DNA of 64,000 nt from Streptomyces sp. A3M-1-3 (GCF_024213665.1 NZ_JANAVP010000004.1:1-64000), one strand, 5' to 3'. Positions 7,776-16,712 are shown, counted from the stretch's first letter. Numbers and translations are program-made. The notes: generated by a model from the letters alone, not told the origin.

Positions 7776-8758
7776 TGGAAGCGGTCCGGGTGGATCTGAC
7801 GGGCCAGCGACTCGACGGCCGACGGCACCCGGACGCCGAGCACGGTGGACGACAGTGGCAGCACCGCGAACCGCTTGTTCTTGATCGCGGGCACGTCCTT
7901 CAGCGCCGGGTTGGCGAGCAGGAACTTCTTCTTGTCCTCGACGGGCTGGTCGCCGTAGTCGTAGATGACTATGACGTCGGGAGCGCGTTCGGCCACCTGC
8001 TCGAACGACACATCGCCGAAGGCCTTGTTCACGTCGGCGAAGAGGTTCACCCCGCCGGCGCGCTTGATCATCTCGTTGCCGATGCCCTTGCCGCCGGCGG
8101 TGAAGGCGGTTTTGTCTCCGCTGTCATAGACGAAGAGCTTGGTCGGAGCGATACCGGCGAGCTTGTCCTCGACTCGCTCAAGGGTGCCGTGCAGTTTGTT
8201 CACCTGCTGTTCGGCCCGCTCCGGTACGCCGAAGATCTTCGCGACGGTGCGGATCTCCTCGTCCATCTTGGCCATCGTCACGGGCCCCGTGGAACATTCC
8301 TCGATGTTGAGGTGGGTGTTGATCCCGGCCTTGGTGAATGCGGGGCGGCTGCGTCCCTCCTTCTCGTCGAAGGTGGTGGCGAAGCCGCCGTAGATGAAGT
8401 CCGGTTCGGCGGCCAGCAGCGTCTCGAAGGACGGGTACTCCTTGGACAGCACCTTGATGCTGCCGTAGGCGGCCTGATACTCCGGCAGGATCTTGTCGTC
8501 GAGATAGCCCGTGCCCACCATCGACTTCTCCAGCCCCAGCGCGAGCATGACCTCACTCGCATGCTGGTTGAGCGACACCGCCCGCTGCGGAGGACGCTGA
8601 TAGGTGGTCTTCACGCCGCAGTTGGACACCGTGACCGGAAAGCCCTTGGCAACGGAGCCCGCCGAGTCGGCGTCGTTCCGGGCGCTGCCGCCACAGCCGG
8701 ATATCAGCAGAGTCGACGCCATGGCCAGCAGCAGGGACAACGAGCGTTTACCCATCAT
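7772..8758 (-). CDS. metallophore/iron-binding lipoprotein of the ABC importer
   Basis: A 328-residue class III periplasmic-type binding protein. A signal peptide ends in the lipobox LISGC, so Cys is lipidated and the protein sits on the outer face of the membrane. Typical segments are QRAVSLNQHASEVMLALGL, the hinge helix, and FGDVSFEQVAERAPDVIV near the C-lobe. It delivers ligand to the FecCD permease encoded next. GAGAGGA lies upstream as the ribosome site. The nearest gene beyond is 800 bases away, so this is the first gene of the importer. I see no convincing iron-regulator box in the upstream 300 bases. Ligand is unknown; a product of the adjacent YcaO locus is one possibility. Confidence 0.92.
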   Translation of the reverse strand: MMGKRSLSLLLAMASTLLISGCGGSARNDADSAGSVAKGFPVTVSNCGVKTTYQRPPQRAVSLNQHASEVMLALGLEKSMVGTGYLDDKILPEYQAAYGSIKVLSKEYPSFETLLAAEPDFIYGGFATTFDEKEGRSRPAFTKAGINTHLNIEECSTGPVTMAKMDEEIRTVAKIFGVPERAEQQVNKLHGTLERVEDKLAGIAPTKLFVYDSGDKTAFTAGGKGIGNEMIKRAGGVNLFADVNKAFGDVSFEQVAERAPDVIVIYDYGDQPVEDKKKFLLANPALKDVPAIKNKRFAVLPLSSTVLGVRVPSAVESLARQIHPDRFQ

Positions 8759-9575
8759 CTGGTGGGTCCTCTCACAGCATGGTGGATCGGATGGTCATCG
8801 CGTGTCGCGAAACGGCCCGGAACGGGCGCGCGCCGCATGGAGTGGAGACGTCGGGCGGAAGCGATCAGGCCGGCGGCTTGGCCCGCCGAGCCCTGGCTCA
8901 ACGCCGGATCGCCTGGTTGGCCGCTTGCTTCATGAACTGCCCAACCCCCTTCTCCCGAGGGAATCCGGCCAGCATCTCGGTTCACCCACCCCGCACTGCT
9001 GCACGTTATTGGCAAGTACCAAACAACTGCAATACGCCAATGTCTGGAGGGGAGGGCTCACAGGTGCACGCCAGGTCGCGCTCGGGGCGACGCGCCCCGG
9101 GACGTGACCGACGTAGCGCCCGCAGCCGTCTGCGGCTTGGTGAGAAGGAAACGGACGAGGCGGCCGACCAACCCGGCCGAGATGGTCCTGCACATGCCGG
9201 CCGTTCCCCTGGACGATGCCCGCGAGGCCGCCCGGCGCCCCCTGCCTGACCAGGCCCGACCGAGGCGCATCAGCCCGCTACACCGTTCGAGTGGACCTCG
9301 CGCGGACGCTGGACGCGTCTGCGACTGTCCGAGGACAATGCGATCGGCCGCCAGGATGCCCGGTTCCACTACCCGGGGAACGCAAGCCAACGCTACGGGC
9401 CTGTCCCCCATCGGCTTTCGCGCCTTCATGGCCATGAATGGTCGTGACTGAACCTCCGTCAACAGGCAGCCATCGGCTGAAACGCGTCATGGTCGGGCGC
9501 GGACGTCGCGCTGCTGCACTTCCTTGATAACCGTGGCCACAGTGGCGAAGTCGTTGTGATGTACCCAAGGGTGGG
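8759..9575. other. no recognisable gene; accessory spacer
   Basis: About 800 bases without a frame I can recognise. Open frames on both strands look like GC-skew shadows or scraps, for example one ending HGHEWS near 9449 and, on the minus strand, one ending FMKQAANQAIRR near 8888. A small palindrome TTGGCAAGTACCAA is at 9009-9022. The stretch may hold decayed genes between the importer and the vapBC module. Confidence 0.5.
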
Positions 9576-9584
9576 GTGGTGAGC

Positions 9585-9815
9585 ATGTCCGTTCCCCAGA
9601 TCGACCTTGATGACGAGACGCTGGCCGAGTCGATGCGCCTGATGGGCGTGACGACGAAGAAGGAGACCGTCAACGCGTCTCTGCGGGATTATGTGGCTCG
9701 TATCAGGAGGCTTGAGGCTGCCGAGAAGCTGGCCGAGCGGGGCGAGCGCGGCGAGTTCGAGGAGGCCGCAGCCGCGTACGACGCTGCTGAGCGCGCACGG
9801 CGGGGCTTTGGGTGA
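9585..9815 (+). CDS. vapB: VapB-family antitoxin
   Basis: A 76-residue antitoxin of the DUF2191/VapB type. The N-terminal strand QIDLDDETL and the helix MGVTTKKETVNASL make the ribbon-helix-helix DNA-binding unit, and the acidic, Ala-rich C-terminus is the toxin-wrapping part. Start: ATG at 9585 is favoured; GTG at 9576 is in frame. The gene overlaps the following vapC by 4 bases (GTGA). The antitoxin looks intact although its toxin is damaged, so it may persist as an orphan regulator. Confidence 0.85.
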   Translation: MSVPQIDLDDETLAESMRLMGVTTKKETVNASLRDYVARIRRLEAAEKLAERGERGEFEEAAAAYDAAERARRGFG

Positions 9816-10279
9816 TCACCTATCTTGTTGACACCTCTGCGCTGTGGCACCTGTTCCGCACCCCTGGGGCGCTGCATCCCTCGGACGGGCACATCGCCGC
9901 CGGCATGTTCCGTATCTGCGAGCCGACGCGTACCGAGTTTCTGTGCTCGGCCACCAGCCCGTCTCACCGCGACGAGTTGGCGGGGGGCTGGATGCTCTTT
10001 GCCAGCTCTCGCCGGTCCCGAAGAACGCGTGCCTCTGGAGCCATCGATCTCCTGGTATGCGCGACAGCGGTCCATCACGGCGACACCGTGCTCCACCGTC
10101 GCGGGAGTCTCGGTGAAGAGGGGTCGGCGCGAAGCCGGATGGGCGAGCTCGCCCAAGGCTCGCAGCCCTGTTTCCACCGCATGCGACGACCAACCCTGAT
10201 CACCCCAGTAGGTCACGCGCGCCCCCATCGGGCATCCACTACATTTCGGACGCGCGGCGTCCACTGTGCGTCCACTTGA
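9812..10279 (+). pseudogene. vapC: vapC PIN-domain toxin, degraded
   Basis: The first 60 residues are a normal PIN toxin (MITYLVDTSALWHLF with catalytic Asp7; TRTEFL with the acidic residue near 41). After SHRDELAGG the reading shifts: the expected continuation LDALCQLSPVPKNA is in another frame (around 9980-10025). Then GAIDLLVCATAVHHGDTVLH returns in the first frame, with the segment normally between missing. The final DxD/N segment and C-terminus are replaced by unrelated sequence after about 10098. The nuclease is therefore almost certainly dead through a frameshift, an internal deletion and a lost 3-prime end. Confidence 0.8.
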
Positions 10280-10296
10280 TCTTGGTTCGGGGCTAC

Positions 10297-10333
10297 AGTG
10301 AGGGCCCTCGGGGATTCCCCGAGGGCCCTCACT
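10297..10333. terminator. strong 17-bp terminator hairpin
   Basis: A perfect 17-bp stem AGTGAGGGCCCTCGGGG (10297-10313) and its complement (10317-10333) around an ATT loop. It lies between the vapBC remnant and the minus-strand tRNA genes and can act in both directions. Confidence 0.8.
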
Positions 10334-10379
10334 CCTGCGTTTTCGCAGGTCAGAACGATTCTGCGTCACCACTGCACGG

Positions 10380-10453
10380 TGGGGCGGGTGGGACTCGAAC
10401 CCACGGCCGACGGATTATGAGTCCGCTGCTCTAACCGGCTGAGCTACCGCCCC
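10380..10453 (-). tRNA. tRNA with CAT anticodon (Met or Ile2)
   Basis: Complete cloverleaf read on the minus strand: acceptor GGGGCGG pairs with CCGCCCC, D-arm GCTC/GAGC, anticodon loop CTCATAA, T-arm GTGGG TTCGAGT CCCAC. Discriminator base A; CCA is not encoded. The CAT anticodon is either elongator methionine or lysidine-modified isoleucine-2; I cannot separate these by eye. It is not initiator tRNA, because the acceptor starts with a normal G-C pair. Confidence 0.93.
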
Positions 10454-10632
10454 TAACGGCGCGTCGCGCACATTTGTGCGCGCCGTCTGCCGCAGCATAG
10501 CCGCTCATACGATCTCCTGCCTCGGGTGGTCGGCAATGCATGACCATGAGGACTGCGCTGCCCCCTGCCCGGTTCCGGGAGACACGGAACCGGCACGAAA
10601 GAGGCAGGTTGCGGCAGGTTGGAGACGCGAAA

Positions 10633-10654
10633 AAGGACCCTCTGGAGGGTCCTT
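10633..10654 (-). terminator. rho-independent terminator after the tRNA-Asn pair
   Basis: AAGGACCCTC (10633-10642) pairs with GAGGGTCCTT (10645-10654). Read on the minus strand, the stem runs into TTTT, giving a classical intrinsic terminator just downstream of the two asparagine tRNA genes. Confidence 0.8.
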
Positions 10655-10666
10655 GTTTCGGTTCTG

Positions 10667-10739
10667 CTCCCCCGGCTGGACTCGAACCAGCAACCCTCCG
10701 GTTAACAGCCGAATGCTCTGCCAATTGAGCTACAGGGGA
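10667..10739 (-). tRNA. tRNA-Asn(GTT), copy 1
   Basis: A 73-base cloverleaf with acceptor TCCCCTG/CGGGGGA (one G-T pair), anticodon loop CTGTTAA, T-loop TTCGAGT, discriminator G and no encoded CCA. It is nearly identical to the copy directly upstream; the differences are in the anticodon stem and variable region. It is probably cotranscribed with that copy. Confidence 0.95.
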
Positions 10740-10744
10740 TCGCG

Positions 10745-10817
10745 CTCCCCCGACTGGACTCGAACCAGTAACCTGCCGGTTAACAGCCGGCTGCTCTGCC
10801 AATTGAGCTACAGGGGA
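10745..10817 (-). tRNA. tRNA-Asn(GTT), copy 2
   Basis: Same fold and GTT anticodon as the neighbouring gene, five bases away, so the pair is almost certainly processed from one transcript. The anticodon stem here is GCCGG/CCGGC against TTCGG/CCGGA in copy 1. Confidence 0.95.
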
Positions 10818-10990
10818 TTGCTGCGTTGCCTCGAACGTACCCCCCTCCGGCTCTGCCGGGCGGCGCGTGCTCGCTGCGACACATACATTAGCGCAAGCAG
10901 GGGGGTGCTCCGCCAATCGGTTCGCCCCTGGGTGATCACGGGCCCCGACGGGTAGGCGGCCAGCACCGACGCAAGGGAAGGGTGGCAGCC

Positions 10991-11290
10991 ATGCGGTACA
11001 GGCTCACGTTCGTCGCCGGACTGGCCCTCGGATACGTACTCGGCACACGGGCTGGACGCGAGCGCTACGAACAGCTGAAGAAGTCCGCACGGCAGGTCTC
11101 TCAGAACCCTGCCGTGCGCAACGCCGCCGAGGCGGCCGCGCAGAGCAGCCGCGAGGTGGCCGGGAAGGCGTTCGCCAGCGTCAGCGACAAGGTCGGGGAC
11201 CGGATGCCCGAGTCGGTCGCGCAGCGGGTGCGCTCGCTCCGGGAGCGCGGCACGAACGCCGAGGACGACTGGGGAACCACCAATACCTAG
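10991..11290 (+). CDS. YtxH-like membrane-associated small protein
   Basis: About 99 residues. An N-terminal hydrophobic segment with small-residue packing (FVAGLALGYVLGTRAG) is followed by a charged, Ala-rich amphipathic helix, as in YtxH-domain stress or envelope proteins. The ATG at 10991 is preceded by an AGGGAAGGG ribosome site at about 9 bases; a GTG at 10982 is in frame. The C-terminus is acidic (NAEDDWGTTNT). It precedes the carbohydrate kinase by 40 bases and could be cotranscribed. Function is not known. Confidence 0.8.
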   Translation: MRYRLTFVAGLALGYVLGTRAGRERYEQLKKSARQVSQNPAVRNAAEAAAQSSREVAGKAFASVSDKVGDRMPESVAQRVRSLRERGTNAEDDWGTTNT

Positions 11291-11330
11291 TGGTGCTGGC
11301 CGGCCCGGCCGTGCGGCAGAATCTTGCGGC

Positions 11331-12794
11331 ATGGGGATAGTCGCCGGGCTGGACAGCTCTTCCGCCTTTACACGCATCGTCGTCTGCGACACGGACACGG
11401 GTGCCGTGCTGCGACAGGGGTATGCGCCCCATCCCCAGTCCGGAGCCGCCGGACCGGAGGGCAAGCCGACCGAGGTCGACCCGCAGGCCTGGCTGCTGTC
11501 CCTCGGTGAGGCCGCCACCGGCGGGCTGCTCGAGGGGGTCCAGGCCATCGGCGTATCGGCGCAACAGCACGGTCTGCTCCCGCTGGACGCGCAGGGCTCC
11601 CTGGTACGTCCGGCCCTGCTCGGCAACGACAAGCGGGCGCAGGTCGCCGCCGCCGATCTGATCGACGCGCTCGGCGGGCGGCAGGCCTGGGCCGAGGCCG
11701 TCGGCTGCGTACCGCAGTCCGCCCAGCCGGTGGCGAAGCTGCGCTGGCTGGCGAAGAACGAACCCGAGGCGGCCCAGCGCACGGCCGTGGTGATGCAGCC
11801 GCACGACTGGCTGGTGTGGCAGCTGCTCGGGCGGCCCGTGCGAAGGACCACGGACCGCGGGGCCGCGTCGGGCACCGGATACTGGTCGGCCGCGACCGGG
11901 GCGTACCGGCCGGATCTCGTCGAACTGGCCCTCGGGCACCAGGCGCTGTTGCCCGAGGTGCTCGGCCCGGCCGAGGCCGCCGGCACCACCCCCGAGGGGC
12001 TGCTGATCTCCGCCGGGACCGGCGAGACGATGGCCGCGGCCCTCGGGCTCGGGCTCGGTCCGGGTGACGCAGTGGTCTCGCTGGGGGCTTCCGGTTCGGT
12101 GATGGCCGTGCACCACGAGGCGCTGGCCGACTCCCAGGGGCTGATCACCTCCTTCGCCGACGCGACCGGGATGCACCTGCCGGTGGTGCACACGCTCAAT
12201 GCCGTACGGGCCCTGCGGGGGACCGCCGAGCTGCTGGGTGTAGACCTGGAGGGGCTGTCGACGCTCGCGCTGAAGTCGTCCCCCGGTGCGTACGGGCTCG
12301 TACTGCTGCCCTATCTCGAGGGCGAGCGGACCCCTCAACTGCCGCACACCGCCGGATCGCTGAGCGGGCTTCGGCGCGAGTCGATGAAGCCCGAGCACCT
12401 GGCGCGGGCCGCCTTCGAGGGCATGCTGTGCTCGCTCGCGGACGCGATGGACGTACTGCGGGGCCGGGGGGTCGAGGTGCGGCGGGTGTTCCTGCTGGGG
12501 CAGGCCGCCGAGCTGCCGGCAGTGCAGGCCGCGGCGCCGATGCTGTTCGGCACGCAGGTCGTCGTACCGCAGCCCGCCGACTACGCGGCGCTGGGCGCGG
12601 CCCGGCAGGCGGCCTGGGCGCTGGGCGTCGCGCAGGGGACGCTCGCCCCGCACACCCCGCCGGCCTGGCAGGGCGCGGCGGCGCAGGTCTTCGAGCCGGG
12701 CGAGGAGCTGGCGGTGGGTCGGGCGGTACGGCAGCAGTACGTCGCGACGCGCGAGCAGCTCCACCCGGGCGCCTTCGGTCACGCCGCTACCTGA
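11331..12794 (+). CDS. FGGY-family carbohydrate kinase (xylulokinase-like)
   Basis: A 487-residue sugar kinase with the two FGGY actin-like lobes. The N-terminal phosphate loop is GIVAGLDSSSAFTRIVV; the hinge and ATP-binding C-lobe include GDAVVSLGASGSVMAV and later FLLGQAAELPAVQAAAP, where many xylulokinases have GGGA(K/R)S, so the second motif is somewhat divergent. The segment VQAIGVSAQQHGLLPLD matches the xylulokinase substrate region. It probably phosphorylates a pentulose such as xylulose, but the substrate cannot be fixed from sequence. No xylose isomerase gene is adjacent. Short direct repeats run over its stop codon. Confidence 0.85.
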   Translation: MGIVAGLDSSSAFTRIVVCDTDTGAVLRQGYAPHPQSGAAGPEGKPTEVDPQAWLLSLGEAATGGLLEGVQAIGVSAQQHGLLPLDAQGSLVRPALLGNDKRAQVAAADLIDALGGRQAWAEAVGCVPQSAQPVAKLRWLAKNEPEAAQRTAVVMQPHDWLVWQLLGRPVRRTTDRGAASGTGYWSAATGAYRPDLVELALGHQALLPEVLGPAEAAGTTPEGLLISAGTGETMAAALGLGLGPGDAVVSLGASGSVMAVHHEALADSQGLITSFADATGMHLPVVHTLNAVRALRGTAELLGVDLEGLSTLALKSSPGAYGLVLLPYLEGERTPQLPHTAGSLSGLRRESMKPEHLARAAFEGMLCSLADAMDVLRGRGVEVRRVFLLGQAAELPAVQAAAPMLFGTQVVVPQPADYAALGAARQAAWALGVAQGTLAPHTPPAWQGAAAQVFEPGEELAVGRAVRQQYVATREQLHPGAFGHAAT

Positions 12795-12836
12795 CACGGC
12801 CGCTTCCTGACACGACCGCGTCCTGACACGCCCTTG
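12790..12836 (+). repeat. three tandem ~16-bp repeats at the kinase stop codon
   Basis: CCTGACACGGCCGCTT, CCTGACACGACCGCGT and CCTGACACGCCCTTGG follow each other. The first contains the TGA stop of the kinase gene. They look like a small slippage expansion. Confidence 0.6.
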
Positions 12837-12916
12837 GCTTAATCGCTTGAGGTTCCAGGGGGCGGTGGGCGGAAGATGGGGCGACCGCCCGATCATGCCG
12901 ACCGGAGAGCCTGCGC

Positions 12917-14650
12917 GTGCTCATACGACTCCTGCGGACCTACCTCGGTCCGTACAAGAAGCCCATCGGCCTGCTGGTGCTGCTTCAGCTGCTCCAGACC
13001 AGTGCCACGCTCTATCTGCCGAACCTCAACGCGGACATCATCGACAACGGTGTCGTGAAGGGCGACGCGGGCTACATCCTCGCCTTAGGCGGCCTGATGA
13101 TCGGCGCCAGCCTGGTCCAGGTGCTGTGCAACGTCGGCGCGGTCTACTTCGGCGCGCGGACCGCGGCGGCGCTCGGGCGCGACGTCCGGGCCGCCGTCTT
13201 CGACCGGGTGCAGAGCTTCTCGGCCCGTGAGCTGGGACGGTTCGGGGCGCCGACGCTGATCACACGCACCACCAACGACGTCCAGCAGGTCCAGATGCTG
13301 GTGCTGATGGCGTTCACCCTGATGGTCTCGGCGCCGATCATGTGCGTCGGCGGCATCGTGATGGCCCTCGGCCTGGACGTGAAGCTGTCCGGAGTGCTGC
13401 TGGCCGTGGTGCCGGTGCTGGGCATCGCCGTCTCGCTGATCGTGATGAAGACGCGGCCGCTGTTCCGCCTGATGCAGGAACGCCTCGACACCGTGAACCG
13501 GGTGCTGCGTGAGCAGATCACCGGCAACCGGGTGATCCGCGCCTTCGTACGTGACGCGTACGAGAAGGAGCGGTTCAGGGACGCCAACACCGAGCTGACG
13601 GATGTCTCGCTGTCGACCGGGCGGCTGCTGGCGCTGATGTTCCCGACGGTGATGACGGTCGTGAACGTCTCCAGCATCGCGGTGGTCTGGTTCGGTGCGC
13701 AGCGCATCGACGGCGGCGCGATGGAGATCGGCGCGCTGACCGCGTTCCTCGCTTATCTGTTGCAGATCGTGATGGCCGTGATGATGGCCACCTTCATGTT
13801 CATGATGGTGCCGCGCGCCGAGGTGTGCGCCGAGCGGATCGAAGAGGTGCTGGGCACCGAGTCCAGTGTCGTACCGCCGGTGGAACCGGTGCGGGAGCTG
13901 CGCCGGCACGGCCATCTGGAGCTGCGCGGCGCGGACTTCTGTTATCCGGGCGCCGAGGCGTCCGTACTGCGTTCGGTGGATCTGGTGGCCCGGCCCGGCG
14001 AGACGACGGCCGTCATAGGGTCGACGGGCAGCGGGAAGTCGACGCTGCTGGGGCTGGTGCCGCGGCTCTTCGACGCGACGGGTGGCGAGGTGCTGGTGAA
14101 CGGCGAGGACGTACGGCGGATCGATCCCGTACTGCTGGCCAGGACGGTGGGGATGGTGCCCCAGAAGCCGTACCTCTTCTCGGGGACGGTGGCGACGAAC
14201 CTGCGGTACGGAAGGCCCGGCGCGAGCGACGCCGAGCTGTGGCAGGCGCTGGAGGTCGCGCAGGCGAGGGAGTTCGTGGAACTGCTGGACGGCGGGCTGA
14301 ACGCGCCGATCGCGCAGGGCGGCACGAATGTCTCGGGCGGTCAGCGGCAGCGGCTGGCGATCGCGCGGACGCTGGTGCAGCGGCCGGAGATCTACCTCTT
14401 CGACGACTCCTTCTCCGCGCTGGACTACGCGACGGACGCCGCGCTGCGGGCCGCGCTCGCGCGCGAGACGGCCGAGGCGACTGTCGTGATCGTCGCCCAG
14501 CGGGTGTCGACCATCCGTGACGCGGACCGGATCGTGGTTCTGGACGAGGGGCAGGTCGTGGGCGTGGGACGCCATCACGAGCTGATGGAGGACAACGAGA
14601 CCTACCGGGAGATCGTGCTCTCCCAGCTGACGGAGGCGGAAGCCGCGTGA
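12917..14650 (+). CDS. heterodimeric ABC exporter, subunit with degenerate site
   Basis: A 577-residue half-transporter: six membrane helices (about residues 1-310), then an ATPase. Walker A is GSTGSGKST and the signature NVSGGQRQR is canonical, but Walker B reads IYLFDDSFSALD, with Asp where the catalytic Glu should be. The start is GTG at 12917 behind GGAGAG. It pairs with the next gene, which has the complementary defect, so the dimer would have one active and one inactive ATP site, as in TM287/288-type multidrug exporters. Substrate is unknown. Confidence 0.93.
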   Translation: MLIRLLRTYLGPYKKPIGLLVLLQLLQTSATLYLPNLNADIIDNGVVKGDAGYILALGGLMIGASLVQVLCNVGAVYFGARTAAALGRDVRAAVFDRVQSFSARELGRFGAPTLITRTTNDVQQVQMLVLMAFTLMVSAPIMCVGGIVMALGLDVKLSGVLLAVVPVLGIAVSLIVMKTRPLFRLMQERLDTVNRVLREQITGNRVIRAFVRDAYEKERFRDANTELTDVSLSTGRLLALMFPTVMTVVNVSSIAVVWFGAQRIDGGAMEIGALTAFLAYLLQIVMAVMMATFMFMMVPRAEVCAERIEEVLGTESSVVPPVEPVRELRRHGHLELRGADFCYPGAEASVLRSVDLVARPGETTAVIGSTGSGKSTLLGLVPRLFDATGGEVLVNGEDVRRIDPVLLARTVGMVPQKPYLFSGTVATNLRYGRPGASDAELWQALEVAQAREFVELLDGGLNAPIAQGGTNVSGGQRQRLAIARTLVQRPEIYLFDDSFSALDYATDAALRAALARETAEATVVIVAQRVSTIRDADRIVVLDEGQVVGVGRHHELMEDNETYREIVLSQLTEAEAA

Positions 14651-14715
14651 GCGACGCGCGCGCGGCCGCCGGGTCGCAGCCGACAGCGAAAGCCGCACCT
14701 CTGCGCCGCGCGGGC

Positions 14716-14757
14716 GGCGATGGGGGCACGCCCGGGCCGAAGGCTCTGGGGGAAAAC
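14716..14757 (+). repeat. G-rich palindromic intergenic element
   Basis: The 120-base gap between the two exporter genes holds a G/C-rich element, CGATGGGGGCACGCCC followed by GGGCCGAAGGCTCTGGGGG, able to fold on itself. Similar elements are, from memory, scattered in Streptomyces intergenic DNA. It may modulate the ratio of the two subunits. Confidence 0.35.
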
Positions 14758-14771
14758 GAAAGGCGCACAGC

Positions 14772-16694
14772 GTGAGCGGGCCCGGTGGACGCATGATGAT
14801 GGGGCCCGCGCAGCGGTCCATGGACTTCATGGGCTCGGGCAAGCGGCTGCTGCGGCAGCTCGCGGCCGAGCGGGCCACGCTCTGGGGGATGCTCGTCGCC
14901 GTCGTCGGCGGCGTCGCCCTCTCGGTGGTGGGGCCCAAGATCCTCGGGCAGGCCACCGACCTGGTCTTCGCCGGGATCATCGGCCGGCAGCTGCCCGAGG
15001 GGCTGACCAAGGAGCAGGCGCTGCAGGGCCTGCGCGACCGGGGTGACGGCGGGACGGCCGACATGCTGTCCGGGACGGCCTTCACGCCGGGGCAGGGCAT
15101 CGACTTCGACGAGGTCGGTGCGGTCCTGCTGACCGCGCTCGTCGCCTTCACGGCGGCCGGGCTGCTGATGCTGGTCGCGACCCGGCTCTCCAACCGCGCC
15201 ATCAACGGGACCATGTTCCGGATGCGGGAGGAGATCCAGGCGAAGCTGTCGCGGCTGCCGCTGTCGTACTTCGACCGGGCCAAGCGCGGCGAGGTGCTGA
15301 GCCGGGCCACGAACGACATCGACAACATCTCGCAGACCTTGCAGCAGACGATGGGCCAGCTCATCAACTCACTGCTGACGATCATCGGTGTGCTGGTGAT
15401 GATGTTCTGGATCTCGCCGCTGCTGGCGCTGGTCGCGCTGGTGACCATACCGGTCTCGGTGGTCGTGGCGACGCGGGTGGGCAAGCGGTCGCAGCCGCAG
15501 TTCGTGGAGCAGTGGAAGTCGACCGGCAAGCTGAACGCGCACGTGGAGGAGATGTACTCCGGGCACGCACTGGTGAAGGTGTTCGGGCGGCAGGAGGAGT
15601 CGGCGGAGGCCTTCCGGGAGCAGAACGAGGCACTTTACCGGGCGAGCTTCCGGGCGCAGTTCGTCAGCGGCATGATGCAGCCGCTGATGTTCTTCATCTC
15701 CAACCTCAACTACGTGCTGGTGGCGGTTGTCGGTGGGCTGCGGGTCGCCTCGGGCGCGCTGTCGATCGGTGATGTGCAGGCTTTCATCCAGTACTCGCGG
15801 CAGTTCTCGATGCCGCTCACTCAGGTCGCCTCGATGGCGAACCTGGTCCAGTCGGGTGTCGCGTCCGCGGAGCGGATCTTCGAGCTGCTGGACGCGGAGG
15901 AGCAGCAGCCGGACGCCGTGGCCGGGCAGCGGGCGGACGGCCTCGGCGGTCGCGTCACGCTGGAGAAGGTGGCCTTCCGGTACGAGCCGGAGAAGCCGCT
16001 CATCGAGAACCTGTCCGTGGACGTCGAACCGGGCCACACGGTCGCGATCGTCGGTCCGACGGGCGCGGGCAAGACGACGCTGGTCAATCTGCTGATGCGG
16101 TTCTACGAGGTGACGGGCGGCCGCATCGCCCTCGACGGCGTGGACATCGCGCGGATGTCACGGGAGGAGCTGCGGTCCGGGATCGGCATGGTGCTCCAGG
16201 ACACCTGGCTGTTCGGTGGCACGATCGCGGAGAACATCGCGTACGGCGCCTCCGGCGATGCCACCCGGGCCGAGGTCGAGGAGGCTGCCCGGGCCGCGCA
16301 CGCCGACCGCTTCATCCGCACCCTGCCCGACGGTTACGACACGGTGATCGACGACGAGGGCACGGGCGTCAGCGCGGGCGAGAAGCAGCTGATCACCATC
16401 GCACGGGCGTTCCTGTCCGACCCGGTGATCCTGGTCCTGGACGAGGCGACCAGCTCGGTCGACACCCGGACCGAGGTACTGATCCAGAAGGCGATGGCGC
16501 GCCTCGCCCACGGCCGTACGAGCTTCGTGATCGCGCACCGGCTGTCCACCATCCGCGACGCGGACGTCATCCTGGTGATGGAGAGCGGCTCGATCGTCGA
16601 ACAGGGCACGCACGACGAGCTGCTTGCGGCGGAGGGCGCGTACGCCCGTCTGTACGCGGCCCAGTTCGCGCAGGCGGTCGCCGAGGTGGACTGA
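14772..16694 (+). CDS. heterodimeric ABC exporter, catalytic subunit
   Basis: A 640-residue half-transporter with an N-terminal Met/Gly-rich stretch, six membrane helices and a C-terminal ATPase. Walker A is GPTGAGKTT and Walker B VILVLDEATSSVD is canonical with the catalytic Glu, but the signature is VSAGEKQ in place of LSGGQ. This complements the partner encoded upstream, whose Walker B is defective while its signature is normal, so both defects fall in the same composite site. An extracytoplasmic insertion rich in charged residues follows helix 1 (about residues 70-115). Start GTG at 14772. Export substrate unknown. Confidence 0.94.
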   Translation: MSGPGGRMMMGPAQRSMDFMGSGKRLLRQLAAERATLWGMLVAVVGGVALSVVGPKILGQATDLVFAGIIGRQLPEGLTKEQALQGLRDRGDGGTADMLSGTAFTPGQGIDFDEVGAVLLTALVAFTAAGLLMLVATRLSNRAINGTMFRMREEIQAKLSRLPLSYFDRAKRGEVLSRATNDIDNISQTLQQTMGQLINSLLTIIGVLVMMFWISPLLALVALVTIPVSVVVATRVGKRSQPQFVEQWKSTGKLNAHVEEMYSGHALVKVFGRQEESAEAFREQNEALYRASFRAQFVSGMMQPLMFFISNLNYVLVAVVGGLRVASGALSIGDVQAFIQYSRQFSMPLTQVASMANLVQSGVASAERIFELLDAEEQQPDAVAGQRADGLGGRVTLEKVAFRYEPEKPLIENLSVDVEPGHTVAIVGPTGAGKTTLVNLLMRFYEVTGGRIALDGVDIARMSREELRSGIGMVLQDTWLFGGTIAENIAYGASGDATRAEVEEAARAAHADRFIRTLPDGYDTVIDDEGTGVSAGEKQLITIARAFLSDPVILVLDEATSSVDTRTEVLIQKAMARLAHGRTSFVIAHRLSTIRDADVILVMESGSIVEQGTHDELLAAEGAYARLYAAQFAQAVAEVD

Positions 16695-16712
16695 GGTGAG
16701 GGGCGTTTCGGG

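Noticed and set aside
9009..9022. TTGGCAAGTACCAA as an iron-regulator operator for the importer
   Set aside because: Does not resemble the IdeR/DmdR consensus and lies 250 bases upstream; could be chance.
10380..10817. tRNA genes as an attachment site for an integrated element
   Set aside because: No integrase gene and no repeated tRNA 3-prime end found in the window.
13085..15529. 814-residue minus-strand frame
   Set aside because: His/Arg/Gln-rich shadow opposite two ABC exporter genes.
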